DNA of 64,000 nt from Pseudomonas sp. CBZ-4 (lineage in GTDB: Bacteria > Pseudomonadota > Gammaproteobacteria > Pseudomonadales > Pseudomonadaceae), in contig NZ_ANNV01000006.1 in assembly GCF_000346755.1 (NCBI RefSeq), positions 1 to 64,000 on the forward strand, written 5' to 3'. Under the pieces are notes generated by a model that was given only the letters and a program-made list of their open reading frames with translations, was not told the origin of the DNA and did not search any database. A program made the position numbers and the translations under genes. Positions 37,283-45,154 of this stretch are shown here, in pieces. Position 1 is the stretch's first letter; each line of letters begins with the position of its first letter.

Positions 37283-37810
37283 GTGAACCGGATTGAACAC
37301 ATCACGCTGATGGCCGGCTACAACCAGTGGATGAACCAAAAGGTATATGACGCCGCCAGCCACCTCACGGACGCGCAATTGCTGGAAGATCGCCGCGCCT
37401 TTTTCGGCTCGATCCTCGGCACGTTGAACCACCTGGCCCTCGGCGACACGGTGTGGCTCAAGCGCTTCGCCCGGCACCCGGCAGGTTATTTGGCGCTGGC
37501 ACCGCTGGACGCTGTCGCCATGCCGGCCGATCTGAAGCAACTCGCCTTCGCCGACCTGCGCGCACTCGCCGCCTACCGCGCCTGGTTGGATCAACTGATC
37601 ATCGACTGGGCCAACACCCTGCAAGCGCCCGAACTAGACCAGCGCTTGCAGTACCACAACATGCGTGGCGTCGCGGCCGACAAGGACTTCGGCAGCCTGT
37701 TGCTGCACTTCTTCAACCACCAGACCCACCATCGTGGCCAAGTGACCACACTGCTGAGCCAGGCCGGTGTGGACGTGGGCGACACCGACCTGCTGGCCTT
37801 GATTGACTGA
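37283..37810 (+). CDS. DinB-family protein
   Basis: A 175-residue four-helix bundle of the DinB/YfiT type. The metal-binding histidines are in LNHLALGD and in FFNHQTHHRGQ. GTG start at 37283. Some members are thiol-dependent transferases (bacillithiol in Firmicutes); in Pseudomonas the cofactor and substrate are unknown. Convergent with the GFA gene; only two bases separate the stop codons. Confidence 0.9.
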   Translation: MNRIEHITLMAGYNQWMNQKVYDAASHLTDAQLLEDRRAFFGSILGTLNHLALGDTVWLKRFARHPAGYLALAPLDAVAMPADLKQLAFADLRALAAYRAWLDQLIIDWANTLQAPELDQRLQYHNMRGVAADKDFGSLLLHFFNHQTHHRGQVTTLLSQAGVDVGDTDLLALID

Positions 37811-37812
37811 AC

Positions 37813-38274
37813 TCAGCGCGCATTGAATTCGGCATAAGCCTGCAACAACCGCGGGAACTCCTCCGGCTGCGGCAATTGCGCAAAGCTTTCTACGGCTGGG
37901 GTGGAGACCCAGGCCAGTTTTTCCCGGGTCCAGGTTTCCATGAAAGGCACGTAATCGCTGGCGTTATCCAGCAAGGTTGCGCGCACATTGACGAACTCAT
38001 CGATGCCATGGGGGCGGGTAAACAGCCAGCTCATGCAATGGGGGCAAAAATAGTGGCGGTCCACCCCGTGCAAGCCGCCGATCACCGGGCAGCCAGCGGT
38101 CACGGTGAAACCATTGGCCGGGACCAGGGCGCTGAGGGAAAACGCGCTGGAGGACATTTTCTGGCAGCCGGTGCAGTGACACGCCATGGTGATCACCGGG
38201 GCCACGCTGACACTGAAACGCACGCGATTGCAGCGGCAACCGCCCTCGTGTGGCGGGGTTACAACGCTCATCAT
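37813..38274 (-). CDS. GFA/CENP-V domain zinc protein
   Basis: A 153-residue zinc-binding protein. Conserved cysteines are in [17 protein letters not shown] and FCPHCMSW, the pattern of the glutathione-dependent formaldehyde-activating (GFA) family. Most members have no proven enzymatic role. Two adjacent ATG codons (38274, 38271) are possible starts, with AAGGA upstream. Confidence 0.9.
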   Translation of the reverse strand: MMSVVTPPHEGGCRCNRVRFSVSVAPVITMACHCTGCQKMSSSAFSLSALVPANGFTVTAGCPVIGGLHGVDRHYFCPHCMSWLFTRPHGIDEFVNVRATLLDNASDYVPFMETWTREKLAWVSTPAVESFAQLPQPEEFPRLLQAYAEFNAR

Positions 38275-38465
38275 TCCTTCCTTTTCATGATTGGGTGCGT
38301 GCCAGCGTAACGTCAGGGCCCGGGGTTGAACAGGCTTGCAAACAAAAGCGAACGCCGTCGCGCCACAGGGGTCCTAACCATAAGGCGTCGGGGTAACAAC
38401 CCCGCCCTGCCCGCGCCCACCGAGTGGTCTCGAGGCGCGGCCCCTTATAAGAAGGAGACGCTTAC

Positions 38466-38747
38466 ATGGTCATTCACTTCAAGGTCGCCGGCCATCTTGC
38501 CTGCGGCCACCACGGCACCAACCTCCCCTCCAGCACCGAGCTGAACCGGGTCAAGTGCCGTACCTGCCGCAACACCGACGCGTACAAAGAAGCGCGCCGC
38601 ATCCAACGCAACGCGGCCCGCCGTAGCGCCCGCCGCGCTAAAACCCACACCGCCGGCGACTGGCGCAGCGCGTGGACCCAACGCCTCACCGACCTGCCCG
38701 GCTTGCAGCGCTTGCCACGGGGCTTCAGTGGGCAGCCATTCGTGTAA
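38466..38747 (+). CDS. small basic protein with a possible zinc knuckle
   Basis: A 93-residue protein starting MVIHFKVAGHLACGHHGTNL. The Cys/His cluster (CGHHG, then CRTC 20 residues later) could bind zinc. The middle (RRIQRNAARRSARRAKTH) is very Arg-rich, so it may bind nucleic acid. AAGGAG lies about seven bases before the ATG. An unusual GC-rich palindromic stretch follows at 38756-38779. Family not recognised. Confidence 0.65.
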   Translation: MVIHFKVAGHLACGHHGTNLPSSTELNRVKCRTCRNTDAYKEARRIQRNAARRSARRAKTHTAGDWRSAWTQRLTDLPGLQRLPRGFSGQPFV

Positions 38748-38755
38748 AGCCAGCA

Positions 38756-38779
38756 CGGCGCCTGCCCGCGCGGGCGCCG
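38756..38779 (+). terminator. GC-rich hairpin after the small basic gene
   Basis: CGGCGCC and GGGCGCCG form an almost perfect palindrome around TGCCCGCG, starting nine bases after the stop codon. The downstream T content is low (CTTCC), so it is a weak terminator candidate. Confidence 0.45.
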
Positions 38780-38943
38780 CTTCCATTTGCCAGGCAGCGC
38801 TTCTGAACTTCACCAGGAATCCCGTGTAGATCACTGATCTATCGAGCTTTTTCCTGCACGCATGAGCACCATAAAGGTGCTATTCGAACTTGCACCGAAG
38901 CGCCTGGGCCTATATATTCCCATCCCTGCTGCACCGCGCTACC

Positions 38944-39030
38944 GCCCGAATGGCGAAACTGGTAGACGCATGGGACTTAAAATCCCCCGCTCGTAAGGGC
39001 GTCCCGGTTCGATTCCGGGTTCGGGCACCA
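38944..39030 (+). tRNA. tRNA-Leu (anticodon UAA)
   Basis: An 87-base cloverleaf ending in encoded CCA. Acceptor arms GCCCGAA and TTCGGGC pair fully. The D-loop has GGTAGACG, the anticodon loop is CTTAAAA (UAA, reading UUA), a long class II variable arm (GCTCGTAAGGGC) follows and the T-arm is CCCGGTTCGATTCCGGG. The outermost anticodon-stem pair (T-C) is mismatched. tRNA-Leu genes are common integration sites; the accessory region starts immediately downstream. Confidence 0.95.
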
Positions 39031-39353
39031 TATATATCAAGGGCTTGCGTGATTAACTTCATGCAGGCCCTTAATGTTTCTGCTCCGCCATTTCAGACCT
39101 TGCACCGCAATCATCCTCCCCACGGCGTCCTGCCGAACGAATACCAAACCCAAATCTGCTACAGCTCGTCGCTTCAAATCGCGCCACGCTCAAACCTCGA
39201 CCGCTGTATGCGCACACAGTATTCGGATTTGCCCACAATGAACCTCGACGAAGACACTTGTGAGTGGCTTGGCCTCCCCTCGCCCCTGGAAATGTACCCG
39301 AGTTCACCGGCTATCTACGCCTGCACGGTGCTGAGGCGGCAGCGATATAGAAA
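39031..39353. other. gap between tRNA-Leu and the Imm30-like gene
   Basis: The first 42 bases contain a hairpin at 39039-39072 (AAGGGCTTGC with GCAGGCCCTT, one G-T) that probably ends the tRNA transcript. The other 280 bases have open frames on both strands, but none shows a ribosome-binding site, family motif or convincing composition. I call no gene here. Confidence 0.5.
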
Positions 39354-39818
39354 CTACGCGCGGGCAGCCAGCAGGACGCCCATCGTCTTGCCCGTAAATT
39401 CCGGACTTCTTTCATTTATCTTAGTTGCGATATAGGCCACGGCGGCCTTGGCTGGCGTGTCTGACTCGCGCAACGCCCTGACAATGATTTCGCGCGCGGG
39501 ATCGCTATTCAGCACTCGCAGCAAAACAATGGATGCCCACTCAGGACTACTTGCCGCGATCGCGGGATAGACAGCAAGCAAATCCGCAACGTACGCATCC
39601 AACGGCGCAGCTTCCGCCGCGTGGATAATGGAAAACATGCATTCTTGATGAGAACAGCCATCATCTAAAAGCGGAAGAAGGAATTTTGCCGCCGAGGGCT
39701 CGCCAACTTGGCTTAATTCGTAAACGCCCTCGTCCACTATTTTCACCATATCAGCGGGCTGGCTTGAAATTACGCTGCTCAGCCGAGCAATTATTTCTGC
39801 AAAGGCGTTCGACGGCAT
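39354..39818 (-). CDS. Imm30-like immunity protein
   Basis: A 154-residue helical acidic protein. Its central block (HQECMFSIIHAAE) followed by YVADLLAVYPAIAASSPEWA and VLLRVLNSDPARE matches what I know of the Imm30 family, which protects against polymorphic toxins. The ATG at 39818 overlaps by one base (TGATG) the stop codon of a toxin-like open frame immediately upstream, which is the arrangement expected of a toxin-immunity pair. AGAGG lies eight bases before the ATG. The family name is from memory of motif pattern. Confidence 0.65.
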   Translation of the reverse strand: MPSNAFAEIIARLSSVISSQPADMVKIVDEGVYELSQVGEPSAAKFLLPLLDDGCSHQECMFSIIHAAEAAPLDAYVADLLAVYPAIAASSPEWASIVLLRVLNSDPAREIIVRALRESDTPAKAAVAYIATKINERSPEFTGKTMGVLLAARA

Positions 39819-39994
39819 CAATCAGGCCTCTTGAATGTTCGTGGATACATGGCTTTATTCTGCCTTATAAGATCTTGTCGCGGGCCCCTTACAAAGCCGT
39901 CATGTTGAATCGCTGCGATTTGAGGCGTCCTTGATGAGACGTCGTATTGTTCATGGGTCAGTTCCTGGTGACGGATGGGATCGAAGCGATTTGC
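39818..39994 (-). pseudogene. remnant: C-terminal 58 codons of a polymorphic toxin
   Basis: An open stretch of 58 codons with no start codon of its own in the expected place and an in-frame TGA just upstream (39995-39997). Its product, read from the plus-strand complement, includes RFDPIRHQELTHEQYDVSSR and ends QNKAMYPRTFKRPD, with a VRGPRQDLI block between. Composition, the lack of repeats and the precise TGATG overlap with the Imm30-like gene mark it as the tail of a toxin module. The rest of the toxin is missing; the MFS gene ends nine bases beyond it (40004). No family name can be assigned. Confidence 0.7.
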
Positions 39995-40003
39995 TCAATC
40001 GGA

Positions 40004-41254
40004 TCAAAGGTGCAGCGCGGGCTTGGTCTGGCGAACGCCAGGGGCAGAAGGGACGCGAACTCGCAGCGCAATCAGCAGCGCGGCCAGCAACATCAATACG
40101 GCCGCCGCGACGAATACGCCCGCGCTGCCACCGAAGCTGAACACGGCACCGCCAGCGGCGGCGCCTGTCGCGATGGCGGACTGCACAGAGGCCACCACCA
40201 TGCCGCCGGCGCTTTCCGCCTGATCGGGTACTGCGCTGGCCACCCAGTTCGACCACGCCACCGGCACCCCGCCAAAGGCCAGGCCCCAGATCGCCAGGAG
40301 TATCGCCTGCCCAGGCAACGACGCCGGCAACAGCACCAACGCCAGGGCGGCAACGCCGACCAGAGCAGGCATCACCACCAGGGTGGCCAGTGGGTGACGC
40401 TCCAGCAACCGCCCGGCCAACAGCGTGCCGACGAAGTTGGCTACACCGAACCCCAGCAACATCAGTGACAGCCCTTGCGAGCCGATACCGGTAGTGCCTT
40501 CAAGGAATGGCCGGACATAGGTGAACATCGCGAAGTGCCCGCTGTGCACCAGCACACACCCGAACATGCCCATGGCGATGCCTGGCCGCTGCAACACCTC
40601 TAAAACAGTGCGCAGCCTCGCCGGCCGACGCGGCGCAAGGCGCGGCAACGTGAACGACTGGAAAGCCAGGGTCACCATGCCGACCGCCGCCGCGGCAAAA
40701 AACGCGCTGCGCCAGCCATACAGCCCGCCCAGATAGCTGCCCAGCGGCACGGCAACGACGGTGCCGATGGCAATGCCGCTGAAAATGATCGACAGCGCCC
40801 GGGGCAATAACGCACTCGGCACCAACCGCATCGCGACCGCCGCCGCCATGCTCCAGAACCCGCCAAGGGCAATCCCCAGCAAGATGCGCATCAACAACAG
40901 CACTGCGAAGCTGGAAGAAACGGCGACCAACAGATTGGAAGCGACCATCAACGTGGAAAACCCCAGCAACACCAGGCGCCGGTCGATGCCACGGGTCAGG
41001 CCTGGCACCAACAAGCCGGCGAACAGTGCGACGACGGCTGTCACCGTGACCGCCTGGCCAGCCAGCGCTTCGGACACGCCCAGGTCAGTCGCCATCAGCG
41101 TCAACAAACTGGCCGGCAGGTACTCGGCGGTCAGTAAGCCGAACACCCCCATTGCCAACGAAAAGACGGCCATCCATGCAGGGGTCGCAGGCTCTACATC
41201 CAAGCCGACGCCAGGATGGCGGTCGGGTATGGCATTACAGACACAATCGGTCAT
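40004..41254 (-). CDS. MFS exporter related to NepI
   Basis: A 416-residue 12-helix major facilitator. The N-terminal region (SLAMGVFGLLTAEYLPASLL), the VAGQAVTVTAVVALFAG-type segment, GFWSMAAAVAMRLVP, and WGLAFGGVPVAWSNW align well with E. coli NepI, which exports purine ribonucleosides such as inosine. The ATG at 41254 has GGGAG nine bases before. It is divergent from an AraC regulator, probably its controller. Its stop codon lies only nine bases from the toxin remnant. Confidence 0.88.
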   Translation of the reverse strand: MTDCVCNAIPDRHPGVGLDVEPATPAWMAVFSLAMGVFGLLTAEYLPASLLTLMATDLGVSEALAGQAVTVTAVVALFAGLLVPGLTRGIDRRLVLLGFSTLMVASNLLVAVSSSFAVLLLMRILLGIALGGFWSMAAAVAMRLVPSALLPRALSIIFSGIAIGTVVAVPLGSYLGGLYGWRSAFFAAAAVGMVTLAFQSFTLPRLAPRRPARLRTVLEVLQRPGIAMGMFGCVLVHSGHFAMFTYVRPFLEGTTGIGSQGLSLMLLGFGVANFVGTLLAGRLLERHPLATLVVMPALVGVAALALVLLPASLPGQAILLAIWGLAFGGVPVAWSNWVASAVPDQAESAGGMVVASVQSAIATGAAAGGAVFSFGGSAGVFVAAAVLMLLAALLIALRVRVPSAPGVRQTKPALHL

Positions 41255-41356
41255 CGTACGGATCTCCCACTCTTCATGACGAACCGAAGTCTAGGCGCCG
41301 GGATCCGGATGATCTATGATCGAAAATCTCTACTTTTTGACCAAAACACCTGAACG

Positions 41357-42322
41357 ATGCCTGCTGATCAGTTTGCTCTCTCCTCGGACCTCATCAACGA
41401 GCTATTGCGCGGCATGCGCCTGCGGGGTGTCGAATACCGGCGTATCCAGGCCGGCCCTACCTTCGGTCTGGGCTTCACGGAGAAACCCGGGCACGCCTGG
41501 TTCCACTTCATCGCCGTGGGCAATGCGGTGCTGCGCATGGACGATGGCACCCCCTACGCACTGTCTGCCGGCAACGCCGTGTTCATCTCCCATGGCGCGG
41601 CGCACCAGCTGCTTTCACATCCAGACGCGCCTTTGATGGACATCAACCGCCTGGACGGCGCCCCACTCGGCGACACCGTCAGCGCCGTGGCAACCGGCGC
41701 CGATGCCAGCCCCTCGCCGAGCACTATTGTGTTCAGTGGTTGCATGGAGTTTGAACTGGGCAGCATCCATGGCCTTGGCAGGCTGATGCCGGGCCTGATG
41801 CTGATTGATGCCGGCGGCCAGCGTTACCCCGGCCTGGTACCGATCCTGACCACCATGGAACGCGAGGTCAGCGCCGCACGTATCGGCTTCGCCGGTATCC
41901 TCGCGCGTTTGGCCGACGTGGTGGCGGCCATGGTGGTTCGCGGCTGGGTGGAGTGCGCCTGCGGCAATGCCTCAGGCCTGGTCGCCGCCTTGCGCGATCA
42001 ACGCCTGGCCGGTGCACTGCTTGCGCTCCATCAGCAACCGGGCCGCGACTGGACCGTCGCGCAGCTGGCAGCGCACTGCAATACCTCACGCTCGGTCTTT
42101 GCCGACCGCTTCCAGGCGACGATTGGCGTGGCCCCGCTGCGCTATGTCACCGAACTGCGCATGCGGCTGGCGAGCCAGTGGCTGACCCTCGAAAGGCTGC
42201 CGATCGAAGAGGTAGCGCAGCGTTTGGGCTACACGTCGCAGGCCGCCTTCAGTCGTGCATTCAAGCGCATTACGGGCAAGACACCGGGATTGAGTCGTAA
42301 GGTAAGGCAGCCCGCTGATTAG
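41357..42322 (+). CDS. AraC-family regulator with cupin-type sensor
   Basis: A 321-residue regulator. The N-terminal half (about 1-200) is a cupin-like domain (FHFIAVGNAVLRMDDGTPYA, then AVFISHGAAHQLLSHPD); the C-terminal half is the double helix-turn-helix (WTVAQLAAHCNTSRSVFADR; IEEVAQRLGYTSQAAFSRAF). The pair (AraC regulator, MFS exporter) is a common layout. It is divergent from the MFS gene with 102 bp between starts. Confidence 0.9.
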   Translation: MPADQFALSSDLINELLRGMRLRGVEYRRIQAGPTFGLGFTEKPGHAWFHFIAVGNAVLRMDDGTPYALSAGNAVFISHGAAHQLLSHPDAPLMDINRLDGAPLGDTVSAVATGADASPSPSTIVFSGCMEFELGSIHGLGRLMPGLMLIDAGGQRYPGLVPILTTMEREVSAARIGFAGILARLADVVAAMVVRGWVECACGNASGLVAALRDQRLAGALLALHQQPGRDWTVAQLAAHCNTSRSVFADRFQATIGVAPLRYVTELRMRLASQWLTLERLPIEEVAQRLGYTSQAAFSRAFKRITGKTPGLSRKVRQPAD

Positions 42323-42354
42323 GCTCAAGGTCAATCCAACCACTGGGTACACAC

Positions 42355-43155
42355 ATGCTCTATTTGCATCGCCTCATCTTTTACCCGCTTTTATTGCTGG
42401 CTTTCTTGTGGGGTTTCTTCGCATTGCGGGTCAACCCACTCCCACTGATCTACAACTTTGAGTTTTTTGCATTACTCAAGGCGCTGTACATCGTCGGGTT
42501 TACAGCATCTTTCTGGCCATTGGCATATATACAACTGGTTGACTATATGCATTCACGCGCTGGGAAAAATGGTCGGCAGCACCTTGATTTCTCCAAGTCG
42601 TTGCAAAAGGATCTGATCGTCGCAGGGCTGACCGCCGTGGCGCTGGCCAGCATTTACTGGCAGGACTCAGCGAGCTATGTTTTTTCGGCAATCGACATTG
42701 CGTTCGTTGGTTTTCCCTTCCTGATCAACGCTCTGTACACCCTGATCCAGAGCACGCAAGTCCGTTTCGCCGGGAAGCCTATCCGCAAGCGAGCGCCATT
42801 GCTCATGTTCTGTGTGGTGCTGGGAGGGACTGCGACCGCGTATGGGTTGCTGGTGAAAAACGCTTCGGGTGAATTGGCTACGGATCAAGCGTTGTTCCTG
42901 CAGTTGACCATTTTGTTCGCCGGCTTCAGCTTCTTTTTAACCAGCAACTTCATGCTGGCGGCGTGGAAACAGGGGCGTTTCGAGAGTTCTGCGTTCATAC
43001 GTTACTTCTTCACTGAGGTCGTCAGATCACAATCGAACCTGTATCGCGACCTGGACAACGTCCTGGAACCGTTCAACAAGCAGATGGCAACACGCAAATC
43101 GCAGCATGCTGCGGCGCTTCGTCGAAAGCACAAGAATCATTCTCGAAAGCGTTGA
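42355..43155 (+). CDS. polytopic membrane protein, function unknown
   Basis: A 266-residue inner-membrane protein with about six predicted helices (start MLYLHRLIFYPLLLLAFLWG) and a strongly basic C-terminal tail (RKSQHAAALRRKHKNHSRKR). Between helices is a polar loop with basic and acidic residues. It starts 32 bp after the AraC stop and precedes a frameshifted small membrane gene. I do not recognise the family; the neighbouring defence-like genes are only suggestive. Confidence 0.7.
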   Translation: MLYLHRLIFYPLLLLAFLWGFFALRVNPLPLIYNFEFFALLKALYIVGFTASFWPLAYIQLVDYMHSRAGKNGRQHLDFSKSLQKDLIVAGLTAVALASIYWQDSASYVFSAIDIAFVGFPFLINALYTLIQSTQVRFAGKPIRKRAPLLMFCVVLGGTATAYGLLVKNASGELATDQALFLQLTILFAGFSFFLTSNFMLAAWKQGRFESSAFIRYFFTEVVRSQSNLYRDLDNVLEPFNKQMATRKSQHAAALRRKHKNHSRKR

Positions 43156-43217
43156 TGATTGACCGCGGATCGGTGAGCATGCCCGGCCGCAATTCGCACG
43201 ATAAAGGATAGAGCACA

Positions 43218-43624
43218 GTGTTCAAGGAGCTTATGGATGCCCTCGGCAAGGTCAAATCCCGCCCGTTGCTGAACGTATTTCTGGCGTTGGCCTTTTCGAC
43301 ATTCATGGAAGGCGGCGGGCCACTGAAAGATCCGTTTTCCGTTGCCGCCTGCTGTTGCCGGTCTTTTTGATGATTGCCAGTGTGTTGGTGCTCTCCTGGG
43401 TGCTCTGTGTAAACTACCTGAACAGCCGTCTTGCCGACCACGATCACTTCAGTTGGGGACCTTACCTTGGGGGCGTGGTATTGGCGTTCTGCCTGTGCGT
43501 GGCGTTCTGGTATGTGTCGACGTTTCCCGACCCGTTCAACCTGAAAATGCTCGGCAATGTCGAATTTATTCGGATGTTCACCCTGTACCTGTTTGCAATC
43601 GAAACGATCAACATCAAACGTTGA
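43218..43624 (+). pseudogene. frameshifted small membrane protein gene
   Basis: Frame 1 (43218-43370, GTG start) encodes MFKELMDALGKVKSRPLLNV and then FSTFMEGGGPLKDPFSV before stopping. A second frame, open from about 43350, encodes LLLPVFLMIASVLVLSWVLC and a second membrane segment, ending at 43624. Joining the frames needs one extra base; GCCGCCTGCTG would read AALLL if it were GCCGCCCTGCTG. So a one-base loss in a C-run is the simple explanation. It may be a true mutation or a sequence error. Confidence 0.6.
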
Positions 43625-43672
43625 AAAAACCAACTCTCGTCTTTAAGTGCGACAAATGGACTTGGCAAACAC

Positions 43673-45154
43673 ATGATCAACACCATTATATCCTCACGCA
43701 AAACATTGACACTGCGTAACAACTCAACAAACCTATTCGATATTGATTCAATCTCTTTGCTCATTGGCCGAAACGGCACCGGCAAGACTAAAACACTGCA
43801 AGAGATTGCGCGCGTCTTTAGTCCCGGTCGTCGTCAGCTTTCCCTCGATGAGCCTTGCAAGTTGATTCTGGATAGCGATCGCCTTGCAACCCCGGAGCAA
43901 CTGTCTGAATGGGGTGTTGTGTATTATACGCCTGCTCAGCTCAGACCCGACCTGCGTAGCACGCCGAATTGCATCAATGCCTCAAAGCGGCCAGTGGAAA
44001 ATTACAACAACCTGGATCGCTACTCAAATATCCTGGAAGCGTTCGGCCTGAGTATAGAGTTGACCGCAACGTTGAGGGCCGAATATAGAAAGACGGCTCG
44101 GTTGCTCGCAGAAGCATTAGCCAAAAATCGGAAATTCAGAACCGCAGATGCCGTCAATGCATTCGACTTCGACAATCTGGATACGCGCAAACGAGCGTTT
44201 GAGGGCCTCTCCGAATTTGAGGCCAGCCAGTCTGAATACGACAAAGCCGAAGGTCATTACACCGATGCGCTTCAAGCACTGACTGAACTGATACAACATA
44301 AGATCCTCGAAAGCGCAGAAGACGTCAGGGTGTTTGCCTGCATAGCCGTTGTCACTCAATATGTGGAAAAGCGTAAAATCAACATCAGCCTGGTCATCGG
44401 GATGATCGCAAGGTTTTTAGAACTTAGATTTCTGCCCTCGCTGCACATGGATGCCAAAGAAGCAGAAATGCGGCAACTCGCAGAGTTCACCTACCATCAC
44501 ATCTACCAACTGGGGTTTGAAAAAACACCAGGCGGCAGCAACCACGTTCAACTCTACAGCCGAATATTGTCGTCCCCTGAGGATCGTGAAAACCTCGAAC
44601 TGCTTCCACTCGCTAAGATCTGCCGACTGGACTACCCAAGTATCAGCTCTGGTCAGTGGGCGATCATGCAGCAGACCATTGCCATCTACGAATCTTTAAA
44701 AACACTCGCTGAACGTGGCAAGCGCAAATTGCTGGTACTGCTCGATGAGGGCGATGCGTTTCTTCATTTGGAATGGCAGCGCCAGTACGTTTTCCAGATC
44801 AACACGTTCTTGAGTCAGTGCAAAAGGGAGCTTGGCATCGAATGCCTGCAACTCATCCTGGCGACGCACTCGCCTTTTCTGGCAACAGACATACCACGCG
44901 AGTTCGTAGAGACGTTTGACAGTGACATACCACCGCCCTCTTTCGGCGCGCCCATGCAGTTGATTCTTAACCGTTCCTTCGGTGCTCGCTCCATGGGCGA
45001 GTTTGCAATAAGGGAAATCAACAAAACACTTGATCATGCCTCACGGGGACTCGTCACGGAGCGCGACCGCTACATAAAAGGCATCATTGAAGACCCTGTT
45101 ATCACGCGTGAGATTGACTATCTGCTGAATAAGGCAGGCCAACATGCTGATTAA
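43673..45154 (+). CDS. SMC/ABC-type ATPase of a Septu-like defence unit
   Basis: A 493-residue P-loop ATPase of the AAA15/OLD-like ABC class. Walker A GRNGTGKT at 32-39, signature SSGQ at 325-328, Walker B LLVLLDEGD at 353-361 and the switch His in ATHSP at 399 are all present, with about 280 residues of helical insert between A and signature, including a coiled-coil-like part near 130-230. It overlaps the next gene by 11 bases (45144-45154). Septu PtuA proteins have this layout and are paired with an HNH nuclease; the pairing here is the reason for the call. The start has no strong ribosome-binding site. Codon use is visibly less GC-rich than that of neighbours. Confidence 0.8.
   Translation: MINTIISSRKTLTLRNNSTNLFDIDSISLLIGRNGTGKTKTLQEIARVFSPGRRQLSLDEPCKLILDSDRLATPEQLSEWGVVYYTPAQLRPDLRSTPNCINASKRPVENYNNLDRYSNILEAFGLSIELTATLRAEYRKTARLLAEALAKNRKFRTADAVNAFDFDNLDTRKRAFEGLSEFEASQSEYDKAEGHYTDALQALTELIQHKILESAEDVRVFACIAVVTQYVEKRKINISLVIGMIARFLELRFLPSLHMDAKEAEMRQLAEFTYHHIYQLGFEKTPGGSNHVQLYSRILSSPEDRENLELLPLAKICRLDYPSISSGQWAIMQQTIAIYESLKTLAERGKRKLLVLLDEGDAFLHLEWQRQYVFQINTFLSQCKRELGIECLQLILATHSPFLATDIPREFVETFDSDIPPPSFGAPMQLILNRSFGARSMGEFAIREINKTLDHASRGLVTERDRYIKGIIEDPVITREIDYLLNKAGQHAD

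Noticed and set aside
38970..38986. T-C mismatch at the outer pair of the tRNA-Leu anticodon stem
   Set aside because: Noted but not treated as a defect: the other four pairs and all other arms are intact and such mismatches occur in functional tRNAs.
38890..39435. Long plus-strand open frame running through tRNA-Leu
   Set aside because: It covers the whole tRNA and lacks a ribosome-binding site and family features. The frame is a by-product of the tRNA and following sequence.
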